From Deltaproteobacteria bacterium (GTDB lineage: Bacteria > Myxococcota_A > Polyangia > Nannocystales > Nannocystaceae), in contig JADJEE010000002.1 of NCBI GenBank assembly GCA_016709225.1, positions 1,178,001 to 1,242,000 of the forward strand: a stretch of DNA of 64,000 bases, in the 5' to 3' direction. This document shows, in pieces, positions 35,114-43,572 of the stretch. The position numbers and the translations under genes were made by a program. Positions within the stretch are counted from its first letter, which is position 1. The number at the start of each line of letters is the position of its first letter. Under the pieces are notes generated by a model. The model worked only from the letters and a program-made list of their open reading frames with translations. It was not told where the DNA came from and ran no database searches.

Positions 35114-36382
35114 ATGCAGGTGCACACGTGGTCGGTGTCGGTGCGGCGTCTCCCTGGTGCGCATGCGCTCGGCGGTCTCGTCGCCGCCGCGATCGCCTGC
35201 GGGGGCACCACCGCGAGCGACCCGAGCGGTCCGGCATCGACCACGACCGCGGCCACCAACACCGGCACTGCGACCGCCGGCAGTGGCGACGCCTCGAGCG
35301 GCGGCGTCGACAGCTCGGGCTCCGGCGGCGAGCTGCCACCGCCCTCGCGCTGGATGGTCACCGCCGACTTCCTCGCCGGCACGCTCACGCGGATCGACTA
35401 CGACGCGGTCGCGGCCGGTGCCCGCGAGCCCGCGGACATCGTGCGCGGCACCATCGATCTGAGCGCCTACGCGCCCGGACCGATCGAGGTGGAGATCGCA
35501 CCCGATGGCCACACCGCCCTGGTCGCCATCTCGCCGGGGTTCTTCGACGGCATCGTCGGGCAGACGCTCGGCTTCACCGACCTGCCGCTCGAGGGCGCGG
35601 CCTTGGTGGTCGATCTCGACACCGGCGAGGTCGTCGCCGAGCTGGCGACCGCCCACGTGCCGCTGGGCTTCGCGTTCGCGCCCGACGGCGCGCTCGCGTA
35701 CTCGGCCAACTACGGCCACAGCGGCGCTCCAGGCTCGACGCTGTCGGTGATCGACATGGCGACGCTGGCCGTCGTCGATGACATCGAGGTCGGCGTCGGG
35801 CCCGAGCAGGTCGCGATCGACCACAGCGGCGCGCTCGGCATCCTCAACGTCGTCAGCAGTCGCAGCGTGAGGGTGTTCCAGACCAGCGATCCCGCCGGCA
35901 CGATGTCACCCCCACTCGAGGTCTCCGACGACCCCTCGGGCGTCACGTTCGTGCCGGGTACCGACCTCGCCGTGGTCGCGAACTCGCTGACGCCGTCGAA
36001 CTGGGCCGTGATCGACGTCGGTGATCCCGCGGCGCCGGTCGTGCGGGATCAAGGCGACGCACCCGGCGGCTTCCCCTACGGCGTCACGCAGATCCCCGGC
36101 ACGCAGCACGTGCTGCTGACGCTGGCCAACGACGCGACTGCGTTCGTGCGCATCGATGTCGGTGCCGACCCCTCGACGGTGGTGTGGACGACCGCGTTCG
36201 CGGGGCTGCGATCATTCCCCCTCGGCGTCGCGGTCGACGTCGACAGCGGGCTGGCGTTCTCCGGCGCCGGCGGAGGCGACGCGTTGCTGGTGATCCCGCT
36301 CGACGGCAGCGCGGGCACCAGCGTGCCGTGGCCGAGCCCGGGCCCGACCTACGTCGCGATCGGGCCCCCGCGCGACGGCTGA
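35114..36382 (+). CDS. Beta-propeller lipoprotein (YVTN/Lp-like)
   Basis: A 422-aa lipoprotein (lipobox AAIAC, Cys about 29) with a Thr/Ser/Gly tether to about residue 75, then repeated beta-propeller blades of the type ALVVDLDTGEVVAEL, GFAFAPDGALAYSANYG and GVGPEQVAIDHSGALGILN. The blade signature matches YVTN-type propellers used for binding in the envelope. No catalytic residues are visible. The next gene downstream is an ArsR-type regulator after an 80-bp gap. Confidence 0.82.
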   Translation: MQVHTWSVSVRRLPGAHALGGLVAAAIACGGTTASDPSGPASTTTAATNTGTATAGSGDASSGGVDSSGSGGELPPPSRWMVTADFLAGTLTRIDYDAVAAGAREPADIVRGTIDLSAYAPGPIEVEIAPDGHTALVAISPGFFDGIVGQTLGFTDLPLEGAALVVDLDTGEVVAELATAHVPLGFAFAPDGALAYSANYGHSGAPGSTLSVIDMATLAVVDDIEVGVGPEQVAIDHSGALGILNVVSSRSVRVFQTSDPAGTMSPPLEVSDDPSGVTFVPGTDLAVVANSLTPSNWAVIDVGDPAAPVVRDQGDAPGGFPYGVTQIPGTQHVLLTLANDATAFVRIDVGADPSTVVWTTAFAGLRSFPLGVAVDVDSGLAFSGAGGGDALLVIPLDGSAGTSVPWPSPGPTYVAIGPPRDG

Positions 36383-36429
36383 TCAGCCGATCATCGGCCG
36401 CTTGCGCCCGGCCGCCGGTCGATCCATAG

Positions 36430-36445
36430 TTCGGTCGTTGCCGAA
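36430..36445. promoter_or_regulatory. Dyad upstream of ArsR-type gene (operator candidate)
   Basis: TTCGG-TCGTTG-CCGAA is an inverted repeat ending 18 bp before the ATG at 36464, with a further ccgaa at 36449-36453. ArsR/SdpR proteins commonly repress their own operon from such a site. Confidence 0.4.
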
Positions 36446-36463
36446 ATACCGAAGCAACATCCC

Positions 36464-36775
36464 ATGCCCCTCGATGCCGTCTACAAGGCCTTGGCCGACC
36501 CGACCCGCCGCCGCATCCTCGCGTTGCTCCGCGAGCGGGACATGACCGCCGGCGAGCTCGCCGATGCGTTCGAGCTGTCGAAGCCGACGCTGTCGGGCCA
36601 CTTCTCGGTGCTGAAGGCCGCCGGCCTGATCGACGGCGAGAAGCAGGGCACCAGCATCACCTACCGCCTGCAGATCTCGGTGCTCGAGGAGGCCTTGCTC
36701 GGTCTCATGAACAGCCTCGACATCGGCATGCGGCCACGCGGCCGCACCACCCGCGCACGCAAGGTCGCACCATGA
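36464..36775 (+). CDS. ArsR-family regulator, SdpR-like autorepressor
   Basis: A 103-aa winged-helix regulator: YKALADPTRRRILALLRERDMTAGELADAF, then the recognition helix region LSKPTLSGHFSVLKAAGLI. No metal-binding Cys box is present, as in the SdpR/non-metal branch. Its stop overlaps the start of an SdpI-like gene, the same pairing as the Bacillus sdpRI operon where SdpR represses an immunity gene. I infer the same regulatory logic here, with an unknown inducer. Confidence 0.88.
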   Translation: MPLDAVYKALADPTRRRILALLRERDMTAGELADAFELSKPTLSGHFSVLKAAGLIDGEKQGTSITYRLQISVLEEALLGLMNSLDIGMRPRGRTTRARKVAP

Positions 36776-37437
36776 GCCGTAGCTCACTGTTTCCCGCGTT
36801 GATCATCGTCGGGATCATGGCGTTGGCCTCGCTCTGGGGCGCGGCCGTGCTCCCCGACGACGTGCGCATCCCGATCCACTTCGACCTGCAGCTCCGCGCC
36901 GACCGGTGGGTCGGCAAGACCGCCGGCCTGCTGCTCGCGCCCGGCGTGGCGCTGGCGGTGGTGGGGGTGATGATGTTGGCGCCGCGCATCGACCCCCGCG
37001 GCGCCAACCTGCGACGCTCCCAGCACGCCGTCGACGTCTCGTCGCTCGCGATCACCAGCCTGTTCGCGATGCTGCACCTGTCCGTGCTCGGCCACGTCGC
37101 CGGGCTCTCGTCGTCTCCCGCACAGGTGCTACCGCTGGTGCTCTCGGTGTTCCTCGTCGCGGTCGGCAACGTCATGGGCAAGCTCGCCAGCAACCACGTC
37201 ATCGGTGTGCGCACGCGTTGGACCCTCGCCGACGAGCAGGTATGGCGATCCACCCAGCGCTTCACCGGGCGAGCGTTCGTCGCGGTCGGGCTCGTCGGGC
37301 TCGCGACCACCTTCCTGACCGACGCACGCCGTGGCGGCGTGGTCGTGACCGCCGGCATGCTGATCGCCGCAGCAGCCGGTGTACTCGCCTCGTATCTCTC
37401 GTGGCGCCGGCGCCACGTCACCCCCGCACGAAAGTGA
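36772..37437 (+). CDS. SdpI-like membrane protein (immunity/signal type)
   Basis: A 221-aa protein with about six membrane segments. It combines an N-terminal DUF1648-like segment (PIHFDLQLRADRWVGKTAGLLLAPG) with the SdpI motif region: GNVMGKLASNHVIGVRTRWTLADEQVWRSTQRFTGRAF, which in SdpI relatives reads GNxLxxIxPNxxxGIRTPWTL. In Bacillus SdpI protects against the SdpC toxin and signals to SdpR. No toxin gene is visible next to it. It is coupled to the ArsR gene and lies 5 bp ahead of a hydrolase lipoprotein. Confidence 0.85.
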   Translation: MSRSSLFPALIIVGIMALASLWGAAVLPDDVRIPIHFDLQLRADRWVGKTAGLLLAPGVALAVVGVMMLAPRIDPRGANLRRSQHAVDVSSLAITSLFAMLHLSVLGHVAGLSSSPAQVLPLVLSVFLVAVGNVMGKLASNHVIGVRTRWTLADEQVWRSTQRFTGRAFVAVGLVGLATTFLTDARRGGVVVTAGMLIAAAAGVLASYLSWRRRHVTPARK

Positions 37438-37442
37438 CCCCC

Positions 37443-38915
37443 ATGCCACGCATCGTCCTCGCGGCCCTCGCATCCCTGGCCGCGTCCATCCCCGCCTGCA
37501 CCGATCGACCGCCGACGGTCGCACCGACCACCGCGACCGCGGGCGCGACCACGCCGGCCACGACGGCTCCGCCGGCGGCGACGACGGAGCCGCTCGAGAT
37601 GCACCTGCAGGGCGCCATCGTGGTGATGGGTCAGCGGCTGCCCTTCGCGGTATGGCTGCACCGCGAGGGCGACGGGGCCAAGGGCCTGCTGCAGATCCCC
37701 GCCCAGGGAGCCCGCGATCTCGCGTTGTCGGACATCGTGATCGACGACGAGCACCTCGCATTCGCCATGACGGCCATCAACGCCGCCTGGAACGTGACGA
37801 TCGACGACGAAGGCGACCTCGACGCGTGTTCGTTCACCCAGGGCGGGCACACCTTCGAGTGCGAGCTCGCGCCGGTGACGGAGGCGGCGTACGTCGCGTT
37901 CTCCAAGCCGGCTCGGCCGCAGACCCCGAAGGCGCCCTTCCCCTACGACGCCATCGACGTGCGCGTGCCCAACCCCGCCGCCGGCATCGAGCTCGCGGGC
38001 ACGCTGACGGTGCCCGCCGGCGACGGCCCCTTCCCCGCGGTCGTGCTCGCGACCGGCTCGGGCGCCCAGGACCGCGACGAGACCCTCTTCGATCACAAGC
38101 CGTTCCTGGTCATCGCCGACCACTTCGCACGCCACGGCATCGCGACGCTGCGGCTCGACGATCGCGGCGTCGGTGGCTCGGGTGGCGATCCCAAGGTCGC
38201 GACCACCGACGACTTCGTCGGCGACGCACTCGCAGCGGTCGAGTTCGTGCGCACCCAGGCCCGCATCGATCCCAAGCGGGTCGGCGTGGCCGGCCACAGC
38301 GAGGGCGGCATCATCGCGCCGGTCGCCGCCGCACGCGATCCGAAGATCGCGTTCGTCATCATGATCGCAGGTCCGGGCGTACCCGGCAGCGAGGTGCTCA
38401 CACGGCAGGTCGAGCGACTGCTGCGCGCCGGCGGCAAGTCGGACGCCGAGGTTCGCCACGCGGTCGAGCAAGAGCGCAAGATCCTCGCGGTGGTCGCCCG
38501 CGAGATGGACGCGACCCGCCAGCGCGAGGAGCTGCGCACCTTGATGGCGAGCGAGCCCGGCATCGACCCGAAGATGGTCGACGCCCAGGTGGAGGGACTG
38601 ATGACGCCGTGGTTTCGTCACTTCATCCGCTTCGATCCTCGGCCGGACCTGCGCAAGGTCCGGGTGCCGCTGCTGGCGCTCTCGGGCACGCTCGATCTGC
38701 AGGTCGACACCGACCAGAACCTGCCGGAGATCGGCAAGACCCTGAAGAAGGCCGGCAACCGCAAGGTCGAGCTGGTGCGCCTCGAGGGCCTCAACCACCT
38801 CATGCAGCACGCCAAGACCGGCGAGCTCGCGGAGTACGGCACGATCGAAGAGACCGTCGCGCCCGAGGTGCTCGAGCGCATGACGGCGTTCATCACGGCG
38901 CAACGCGGCCGCTGA
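37443..38915 (+). CDS. Alpha/beta hydrolase lipoprotein
   Basis: A 490-aa lipoprotein (lipobox ASIPAC, Cys about 19) with a Thr/Pro-rich tether, an N-terminal beta domain of about 120 residues, and an alpha/beta hydrolase domain. Visible features: the oxyanion-type loop LATGSGAQDRDET, RLDDRGVGGSGG, the nucleophile elbow VAGHSEGGIIA, and a late LEGLNHLMQ that could hold the catalytic His. It resembles exported dienelactone-hydrolase/DPP-like esterases. The third gene of the SdpR/SdpI-like operon by spacing, which is unusual, since the Bacillus operon has only the pair. Confidence 0.87.
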   Translation: MPRIVLAALASLAASIPACTDRPPTVAPTTATAGATTPATTAPPAATTEPLEMHLQGAIVVMGQRLPFAVWLHREGDGAKGLLQIPAQGARDLALSDIVIDDEHLAFAMTAINAAWNVTIDDEGDLDACSFTQGGHTFECELAPVTEAAYVAFSKPARPQTPKAPFPYDAIDVRVPNPAAGIELAGTLTVPAGDGPFPAVVLATGSGAQDRDETLFDHKPFLVIADHFARHGIATLRLDDRGVGGSGGDPKVATTDDFVGDALAAVEFVRTQARIDPKRVGVAGHSEGGIIAPVAAARDPKIAFVIMIAGPGVPGSEVLTRQVERLLRAGGKSDAEVRHAVEQERKILAVVAREMDATRQREELRTLMASEPGIDPKMVDAQVEGLMTPWFRHFIRFDPRPDLRKVRVPLLALSGTLDLQVDTDQNLPEIGKTLKKAGNRKVELVRLEGLNHLMQHAKTGELAEYGTIEETVAPEVLERMTAFITAQRGR

Positions 38916-38946
38916 AGCTCGGCGGCAGCGCCAAGCACCACCGTCG

Positions 38947-38960
38947 CTCGCGATCGCGAG
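38947..38960. terminator. Palindromic hairpin downstream of hydrolase gene
   Basis: ctcgcgatcgcgag is a perfect 14-bp palindrome about 30 bp after the hydrolase stop, followed by atttccc. It may act as a weak terminator; the short T run makes this uncertain. Confidence 0.3.
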
Positions 38961-39011
38961 ATTTCCCGTGCGCGCATGGGCGCTTCTCGCTAAGAGTGAT
39001 CCCTGCGCCCC

Positions 39012-39758
39012 TTGTTGCATTGGTCGTCGTACTGCGTCGCGTGGTCGCTCGCGGCCGCACCCGAGCCCGAGCCGTTTCGGTTCGAGGCGCCGCCGTCGTC
39101 CGAGCCGAGTCCGGCCCCCGCGCCGGTCGCCAGCTGGACGACCGCCGATCACCCGCGGGCGTCGACGCCGGCGACGCCCTTCGGCACCACGCCGCGGCCG
39201 AAGCCGCACCGCGAGCCCGATCCCCGCACCACCCGGATCGTTCGCCTCGACCTGATGGCCGGCCCGCTGTGGCGCCCCCGGCAGCTCGACGCGGCGCTGC
39301 TGACGAGCGTCGAGATCGGTGCCATGCGTGGCATCTCCGGCGTGTTCGCGACCGGCCTGCTGGTCGATCCGCGACGCACCCCGGTCGCCGCCCTCGACGC
39401 GCCGATCGGCGGCGGTGCGCTCTACCGCGGCCGTCTGGCCCGGGCGCCGGTCTTCCTGAGCATCGGTCTCACCGCGGGCCTGCTGGTCCACCGCGCGAAG
39501 ACAGAACGTGGGCTCCACCACGCAGTCGATCCCGACCTGCGCGTGCCCATCCGCTTCGCGTGGACGATCGCGAAGCTCGGCGTCAGTGTCGCGCTCGAGC
39601 AGGGCTTCAGCTTCCGTGATCGCGACTACTCGCGACGCGGACAGGTCGTGTGGGCCAAGGGCGCCTATCGCATCGGCTTCGCGATCGGGCTACACTGGGA
39701 TCGGGTCGCGGGCCGGGCGCGGATCACCCTGCCTCGACGACGGATGAGGAGTTCGTGA
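39012..39758 (+). CDS. Exported hypothetical protein, possibly outer-membrane beta protein
   Basis: About 248 aa. No ATG is available in frame; the reading frame opens after a stop at 38997 and the first plausible starts are TTG at 39012 or 39015. The N-terminus is weakly signal-like, then a Pro-rich stretch to about residue 70. The rest alternates polar and hydrophobic residues (VEIGAMRGISGVFATGLLV, VFLSIGLTAGLLVH, LGVSVALEQGFSF), consistent with membrane beta strands. Its stop overlaps the next ATG (TGATG), so it is coupled to the di-haem lipoprotein. No family recognised. Confidence 0.65.
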   Translation: MLHWSSYCVAWSLAAAPEPEPFRFEAPPSSEPSPAPAPVASWTTADHPRASTPATPFGTTPRPKPHREPDPRTTRIVRLDLMAGPLWRPRQLDAALLTSVEIGAMRGISGVFATGLLVDPRRTPVAALDAPIGGGALYRGRLARAPVFLSIGLTAGLLVHRAKTERGLHHAVDPDLRVPIRFAWTIAKLGVSVALEQGFSFRDRDYSRRGQVVWAKGAYRIGFAIGLHWDRVAGRARITLPRRRMRSS

Positions 39759-41539
39759 TGCATTCGGCGACGTGGCGTGGACTGGGGTTGGCGGTGTTCG
39801 GTTCGGTGCTGGGCGGCTGTCACGATCACATCGATCTCGATCCGCTCGACGACCGCGCGCCGATCGAGGCGCGCTCGCGCCCGGCACCGATCATCGGCGG
39901 CACGATGGTGTTGATCGGTGAGCTCGCGGTCGCGGCGGACCCCGACCGCGATCGCGTGCACCTGGTCGACCTCGGGCAGGGTGTCGCACGCGAGGGCATC
40001 ACGCTGACCGCCGGCGACCAGCCCGGCCGCGTGGTGGCGGGCGGCAGCGGCCTCGCCCACGTGGTGCTGCGTGGCGCAGGGGCCATCGCGACGCTGGACC
40101 TCGCGCAGGGCAAAGTGCTCCGACGCGTGCCGGTGTGCGCCGATCCGCGCGGCCTCGCCTACGACGCCGAGGCGGCATCGTTGCATGTCGCGTGTGCCGA
40201 CGGCACCGTCGTCGAGCTCGCCGAGGACGACGGCGCCGAGCTCGATCGCGAGCTGTTCGAGCCCGATCTCCGCGACGTCGTCCTCGTCGATGGACGACGC
40301 CACCTCTCGCGCTTCCGCGACGCGAGCCTCCAGGCCCCGGAGGGCGCGCGCATCGGGCCCGCGGGCGACTTCGACGCCAGCGATCGCCAGAGCCACGTCG
40401 CGTGGCGCACCTGGGCGCTCCCGGACGGCACGATCGCGATGCTGCACCAGCGGCAGTCCGCCAACGCGATCGACCTGGTGAGCCACGACGCGGGTGGCGA
40501 CGAGGCCGACGGCGGCGGCGAGGGTGACGGTCCCTCGTACGGCGGCGGCGGCGGCGGCTTCTCGTGCGGGGCAGGCCTGTCGGTGGCGGCGTTGAGCTTC
40601 TTCGACGTGCGCAGCGACCCCCCGGTCCTGCTGAGCAGCGAGGACCTCGGCAACGCCCGGCTGACGGTCGACGTCGCGACGAACGCCGACCACTCGCGCT
40701 GGGCCTTGGCGATGCCGGGCGCGAAAGAAGGCGAACCGACGGTGATGGTGCTCGACACCGGCGAGCGGCCCTGCCTGCTCGACGACGCGCCGAAGCAGCC
40801 ACTGCTGGCTGCCGGTCAGATCACCTCGGTGGCCTTCCTCGACGCCGACACGCTGATCATGCAGAGCCGCGAGCCGGCGCAGCTCGCCGTGCTCGACGCC
40901 GGCGTGCTGTCGATCATCCCGCTACCCGGCGAGTCGGCGTACGACACCGGGCACGAGATCTTCCACCGCGCCACCGACTCGCAGCTGAGCTGCGCCTCGT
41001 GTCACCCCGAGGGCACCGACGACGGTCACGTGTGGTCGTTCGTGCAGCTCGGGCCCCGCCGCACGCAGTCGCTCGACATCGACCTCGCGAGCTCCGCGCC
41101 CTACCACTGGAGCGGCGACATGCGTGACCTCGACATGATCATGGGCGAGGTGCTCGCGCACCGCATGGGTGGCATGCGCCAGAGCCCCGAACGGCGCGAC
41201 TCGTTCGCGCAGTGGTTGTTCGCGCAGCGGCATGCACCGGCAGACAACGGCGCCGACCCGCGCGAGCTGGTCGATGCCGGCAAGGCCGCGTTCTCGCGCT
41301 ACGCCTGCGACAGCTGCCACACCGGGCCGGAACTCGGTGGCAGCCGCTCCGACCGCTTCCGCGGCGAGCTGCTGCAGGTGCCGAGCCTGCACCGCGTGGC
41401 GCTGCGCCCCCCCTACATGCACGACGCGCGCGCGCTGACCCTCGAGGACGCGGTCCGCGACATGCTGGACGGCACCGGCCACGCCGATGCGCCCCAGGAC
41501 GACGTGGGCGCGTTGGCTGCGTTCCTGCGCACCCGCTGA
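39758..41539 (+). CDS. Di-haem cytochrome c lipoprotein with propeller-like N-domain
   Basis: A 593-aa lipoprotein (lipobox SVLGGC, Cys about 21). Residues about 45-400 show propeller-type repeats (VHLVDLGQGVAREG, AIATLDLAQGKVLRRVPVC) with a Gly-rich insert (YGGGGGGFSCG). The C-terminal 200 residues carry two haem c sites, LSCASCHPEG and YACDSCHTGP, in a layout like MauG/cytochrome c peroxidase relatives, with PSLHRVALRPPYMHDARA typical of that group. Likely a periplasmic electron-transfer or peroxidase-like protein. The ATG has a strong GAGGAG ribosome site inside the previous gene. Confidence 0.88.
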   Translation: MHSATWRGLGLAVFGSVLGGCHDHIDLDPLDDRAPIEARSRPAPIIGGTMVLIGELAVAADPDRDRVHLVDLGQGVAREGITLTAGDQPGRVVAGGSGLAHVVLRGAGAIATLDLAQGKVLRRVPVCADPRGLAYDAEAASLHVACADGTVVELAEDDGAELDRELFEPDLRDVVLVDGRRHLSRFRDASLQAPEGARIGPAGDFDASDRQSHVAWRTWALPDGTIAMLHQRQSANAIDLVSHDAGGDEADGGGEGDGPSYGGGGGGFSCGAGLSVAALSFFDVRSDPPVLLSSEDLGNARLTVDVATNADHSRWALAMPGAKEGEPTVMVLDTGERPCLLDDAPKQPLLAAGQITSVAFLDADTLIMQSREPAQLAVLDAGVLSIIPLPGESAYDTGHEIFHRATDSQLSCASCHPEGTDDGHVWSFVQLGPRRTQSLDIDLASSAPYHWSGDMRDLDMIMGEVLAHRMGGMRQSPERRDSFAQWLFAQRHAPADNGADPRELVDAGKAAFSRYACDSCHTGPELGGSRSDRFRGELLQVPSLHRVALRPPYMHDARALTLEDAVRDMLDGTGHADAPQDDVGALAAFLRTR

Positions 41540-41560
41540 CGGAGCCGTGCGCGACAGCCG

Positions 41561-42373
41561 ATGATCGTCGTCACGGGCAGCAAGCGCGCGGGCACGTCGG
41601 CGTGGATGCAGGTGCTCACGGCGGCGGGCCTGCCGTGGATCGGTGAGCGCTTCCCGCTCGACAGCGCTCGCACGCTGCGCGCGGCGAACCCCGAGGGCTT
41701 CTTCGAGTCGGAGCTCGTCGCCGGCATCTACCACGCGACCAATCCGCACCCCGTCAGCGGGGCCTACCTCGCGCCGGAGGCGACCCGTCGCCACGTGGTG
41801 AAGGTCTTCGCGCCCGGGCTCGTGCGCACCGACGTCGCCTTCCTCGATCACGTGGTCGCGACCGTCCGCGACTGGCGCGCGAGCGTGATCTCGACGCGCC
41901 GACTGCAGCGGCTGTTGGGCACGCGCGCGGGCGATGCACTGGCACCCGCGCTGCAGTGGTGGTGCGACCTGCATGGCCTGATCCGCGACCTCGCGATCCG
42001 CGGCTACGCCGTCCACGTGGTCGGCTTCGGCGCGCTGCGACGCGATCCGGAGCGGGTCGTCACGGAGACCCTGCGCTGGCTGGGTGTCGAAGGCCCGCTC
42101 GACGCGGCCGTGGCGGCCGTGAAGCCCGAGCTGGCGGGCACGCAGGTCGACGCGCCGGACGGGGAGTTGTTGGGTGCCGCGTGCCGCGGCCTCGCGCCCG
42201 AGATCGTCGCCACGTTCGACGCGCTGTACGACGCCATCGACCGCGGGCACGCGCTCGATGCCAGCTTCGTCGCCCACCTCGGCGAGACCGACGCGATGTT
42301 GCGGCCGCTCATCCGCGAGCAGCACGCCGCGGCCGAGGCCGCCGCGCTGGCCGACATGCTGGCGAGGCGATGA
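41561..42373 (+). CDS. Sulfotransferase-like P-loop protein
   Basis: A 270-aa protein beginning MIVVTGSKRAGTSAWMQVL. The pattern GxKRxGTSxW is the 5'-phosphosulfate-binding loop of a bacterial sulfotransferase-like family. NPEGFFESELV and the later VISTRR/RRDPERVVTETLRWLGV fit the 3'-phosphate and C-terminal regions of such folds. The acceptor is unknown; a sugar or lipid is possible. It lies 21 bp after the di-haem lipoprotein gene and 1 bp before the next gene. Confidence 0.72.
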   Translation: MIVVTGSKRAGTSAWMQVLTAAGLPWIGERFPLDSARTLRAANPEGFFESELVAGIYHATNPHPVSGAYLAPEATRRHVVKVFAPGLVRTDVAFLDHVVATVRDWRASVISTRRLQRLLGTRAGDALAPALQWWCDLHGLIRDLAIRGYAVHVVGFGALRRDPERVVTETLRWLGVEGPLDAAVAAVKPELAGTQVDAPDGELLGAACRGLAPEIVATFDALYDAIDRGHALDASFVAHLGETDAMLRPLIREQHAAAEAAALADMLARR

Positions 42374-42374
42374 T

Positions 42375-43454
42375 ATGGTTGCATCGATGACGTCCGCCCC
42401 TTCGCTGTCGCTGCGGTTGCGTGCACGCGTGTCGACGGCGGGCGAGCCCGACATCGCGGCGTTCTGCGGTCGCCCGCGCGCCGCCGAGCCATGCGTGGTG
42501 ATACGGCCCGCGGACGCGGCCGGGCCCGCCAGCGTGTCGCTGTTCGTGGCCACGGTCGCAGCGTCGATCCCCGCGCCCGATCGCGCCCCCGCGCCGCCGC
42601 CCATCGACGCCTGGCACGTGCGCGCGCACGTCCACGGTCATCTCGCGCACGTGCAGCTGCACGGCGGCGGGCGTCGCGTCGCCCGTCGCCGCCGCGCGCC
42701 GTGGCTCGTCGCTGCGTGCCTGCCGTTGTCGCTGGCGGCCGAGGCCATCGCGGCCCCAGCAGCCGGCGTGCAGCGACCCAAGCTGCCCGCGTCACCGACG
42801 CTGCCCGAGGCGAGCGAAGCGGCGGCGACCCCGACGGTGCCGACGACGGACGCGGCCATCGCTTCCGACGCGCCGAGCGATGTGCCCGCGGACGGCGAGG
42901 ATCCGGTCGGCGTCGCCGAGGCCCCGACCGACGCGACACCGGTGCCCGCGCCAGCGCCGGCGTCGAGCGTGGTCGATGCAGCCTGGGAGGGCGTCGACGG
43001 CTTCGACGTCGACGTGCAGCTCGTCGGTGGCGGTCGCAAGCGCGGCATCGTCGGCGCGGTGCAGCATGAGACCTTCACGCTGATCGAGCACGACACCGGC
43101 GAGGTCTTCGTGATGCGCAAGGACGCGATCGCGGGCCTGCGCGTGCACCGGCCCAAGCCCGTGCCCACCGCCACCGGCGGCGGACTGATCGCAGGCGGCG
43201 TCGTGCTCGATGTTCTCGGCGCGCCGCTGTTCATCTCCGGCGTCGTGTTGCTGGGCGTGTGCCCATCGTGCGTCGGGCTCTACCTACCGCTGACCATCGT
43301 CGGGGCCGCCTCGCTCGGCGCTGGCATCCCGATCACCATCCGCGGTGCCCGCCAGCGACGCAAGTACCTCCGTGCGATGCAGGAACACGGCCTGGCGTTC
43401 GGCGTCGCACCGACGCGCGAGGGCTGGTCCGCCGGACTGCGCGTTCGCTTCTGA
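42375..43454 (+). CDS. Ala/Pro-rich membrane protein, unknown function
   Basis: About 359 aa from ATG 42375 (an ATG at 42387 is also possible); GAGG sits eight bases upstream. The N-terminal 110 residues are basic and His-rich (RAHVHGHLAHVQLHGGG), then a possible signal-anchor (PWLVAACLPLSLAAEAIAAPAAG), an acidic Ala/Pro/Thr linker, a small beta domain (FDVDVQLVGGGRKRGIVGAV...VFVMRKDAI), and two to three hydrophobic segments near the end. The pre-anchor stretch may mean that the true start lies further downstream. No family recognised. Confidence 0.6.
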   Translation: MVASMTSAPSLSLRLRARVSTAGEPDIAAFCGRPRAAEPCVVIRPADAAGPASVSLFVATVAASIPAPDRAPAPPPIDAWHVRAHVHGHLAHVQLHGGGRRVARRRRAPWLVAACLPLSLAAEAIAAPAAGVQRPKLPASPTLPEASEAAATPTVPTTDAAIASDAPSDVPADGEDPVGVAEAPTDATPVPAPAPASSVVDAAWEGVDGFDVDVQLVGGGRKRGIVGAVQHETFTLIEHDTGEVFVMRKDAIAGLRVHRPKPVPTATGGGLIAGGVVLDVLGAPLFISGVVLLGVCPSCVGLYLPLTIVGAASLGAGIPITIRGARQRRKYLRAMQEHGLAFGVAPTREGWSAGLRVRF

Positions 43455-43488
43455 CCAGCCGCGAGCTGCCGCTGCACCAGCGGTGCGA

Positions 43489-43572
43489 CTAGTACCTCGA
43501 CACAGGGATTGTGATGGGCCATAGCACCGCCCTGACCGCGCCTCGCTGCGTTGCCGCACCTTGAGGCACTAG
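43489..43572. mobile_element. 84-bp inverted-repeat element (MITE/REP-like candidate)
   Basis: The stretch is bounded by ctagtacctc (43489-43498) and gaggcactag (43563-43572), a 10-bp terminal inverted repeat with one mismatch. The interior has less extreme base composition and ggtgc/gcacc words that could pair. It fills most of the gap between two convergent genes, and its right end supplies the stop codon of the BON-domain gene. No target duplication is obvious and no second copy was seen in the window. Confidence 0.45.

Noticed and set aside
36705..39521. A 938-codon minus-strand open frame spanning the SdpI-like and hydrolase genes
   Set aside because: It crosses several well-supported plus-strand genes and has no motif of its own.
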